From Ziziphus jujuba (taxonomy: Eukaryota > Streptophyta > Magnoliopsida > Rosales > Rhamnaceae), in the NCBI RefSeq assembly GCF_031755915.1, contig NC_083388.1:20238001-20302000 (forward strand): a stretch of DNA of 64,000 nt. Direction: 5' to 3'. The notes beneath the pieces are model-generated. The model did not search any database, was not told the origin of the DNA, and saw only the letters and a list, made by a program, of their open reading frames with translations. The stretch's first letter is position 1, and every line of letters begins with the position of its first letter. Shown here one piece after another: positions 63,160 to 64,000 of this stretch. The position numbers were made by a program, and so were the translations under genes.

Positions 63160-63830
63160 GAAAATTTTTCAGCATAAACATATTCATGAACAAGTTTTTG
63201 AAATTTAGATGTATCAAGGTTTTACTTCCCCTAGAAGGGGTTTAATGAGAAAAAGAGAGAAGCCTGCAGTCTGTTTGGTCTGCTTCCCACGAAAATTTTC
63301 CAGTGTAAACATTACAATCTGAAGAACATGTCATGGGTGCAATGTAATAGAAACTGGGTAAGAGATTATCAAAAAAGAAACTCCACCAACCTTGTGAGTT
63401 TCCTCTAAGTTTTCCATTAGTAATTAATTCCAATGTCATTTTCCTTTATGATTAGTATATAGCCCAAATATCAATGTTTTCTACTTAAATGATATATGAT
63501 AACAGGAAAACAGATTGAACACAACAGATTGTCAAATATTAACATTAGAACCACATAATAAGCAACAATGTCTATGAGAATTGAGAATCAACCAATATAA
63601 TCACTTTCAACTATCTATAAGCAGTAAATCAGAAAGAAGGCCAAAACATTGACAGTAAAGTTCTGGCTTTCAAATAGACCTCCTTTCCAAAGTACCCAAT
63701 TCTCCAAATACACTTTCTTGAAGAGGGCAGGAGGTGAAAAATAATTATAATAATAATAATACTAGTAAAAACAACAGCAACAAAAAAAAATCTACTACTT
63801 TATTTTATACTAACAAAAAACAACTTTCAA
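63160..63830. other. 5' flank of PPR gene
   Basis: Presumed leader and promoter of the minus-strand PPR gene. It includes a diverged copy (63282-63312) of the sequence around the PPR start codon. From about 63740 it is A/T-rich and probably holds the 3' UTR of the next minus-strand gene. Confidence 0.45.
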
Positions 63831-63834
63831 CACA

Positions 63835-63879
63835 CTAACCAGAAAGTTCTGTTCTGTCATCTGCCTCCCATCCAAGCTC
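63835..63879 (-). CDS. Possible terminal coding exon of a gene extending past the right edge
   Basis: Read on the minus strand, an acceptor (TTATGCAG) precedes a 45-base open stretch encoding ELGWEADDRTELSG and a TAG stop. AATAAA lies about 30 bases downstream (plus coordinates 63799-63804). A pyrimidine-containing intron end lies upstream on that strand. The peptide does not look random, but I do not recognise the family, and the upstream exons are outside the window. Confidence 0.3.
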   Translation of the reverse strand, partial: ELGWEADDRTELSG

Positions 63880-64000
63880 CTGCATAAGCGTTGTTACAAA
63901 GAAAAATTCCAATAAGTGTTGTTTCACAAAAAAAAAAAAAAAAAAAGATTCTGAACCAAGATCAAATAAACGCATCAACCAGAAAATAATCAATGTCACC

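Noticed and set aside
1..64000. CRISPR arrays, operons, rRNA, canonical tRNA or conserved plant miRNA precursors
   Set aside because: I looked for array spacing, tRNA arms and the common conserved miRNA sequences by eye and saw none; the window is eukaryotic, so CRISPR and operons are not expected.

Overview
The window is nuclear DNA of a flowering plant, almost certainly a eudicot. It is AT-rich, its genes are split by many short AT-rich introns, and its intergenic space is full of AT, CT and poly-A/T tracts. The protein families are plant ones: KNOX homeobox, nicotianamine synthase, P-class PPR and EFR3-of-plants. Species cannot be fixed from the sequence. I reconstructed exon chains by frame, splice sites and remembered family conservation, and every chain closes to an intact reading frame.

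Layout: (1) 0-2.5 kb, intergenic. (2) 2.59-7.02 kb (+), nine-exon kelch-repeat protein. (3) 7.0-10.4 kb, intergenic, with a GC-richer ACGT-element cluster at 8.3-8.75 kb that resembles a promoter without a gene. (4) 11.5-14.2 kb (+), INO80 chromatin-remodelling subunit B type protein (PAPA-1 plus HIT zinc finger). (5) 14.86-19.22 kb (+), RPAP3-like TPR co-chaperone. (6) 23.5-31.2 kb (+), EFR3-like plasma-membrane scaffold in 19 coding exons. (7) 31.2-35.9 kb, very AT-rich spacer. (8) about 35.95-41.7 kb (+), a decayed but nearly full-length L1-type LINE. (9) 42.66-45.31 kb (+), class I KNOX homeobox gene just downstream of the LINE. (10) 45.3-54.3 kb, gene-poor, with a SINE-like element and foldbacks. 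(11) 54.29-55.26 kb (-), intronless nicotianamine synthase. (12) 55.3-61.4 kb, gene-poor, with a foldback/MITE candidate. (13) 61.38-63.16 kb (-), intronless P-class PPR protein. (14) 63.84 kb (-), a possible last exon of a gene running off the right edge.

The genes are mostly housekeeping or developmental and do not form a pathway. The adjacent INO80-B-like and RPAP3-like genes both encode partners of RUVBL1/2-containing machines. From memory, their Arabidopsis counterparts and NAS4 also lie close together, so this may be an ancestral linkage block. The most notable structural points are two GC-AG introns, in-frame and intronic tandem duplications, a LINE with ORF1 and ORF2 in one frame and a dead reverse transcriptase next to a KNOX promoter, a KNOX start codon at the edge of a TA microsatellite, and several small foldback or retroposition scars. 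I found no clearly undescribed biological system.
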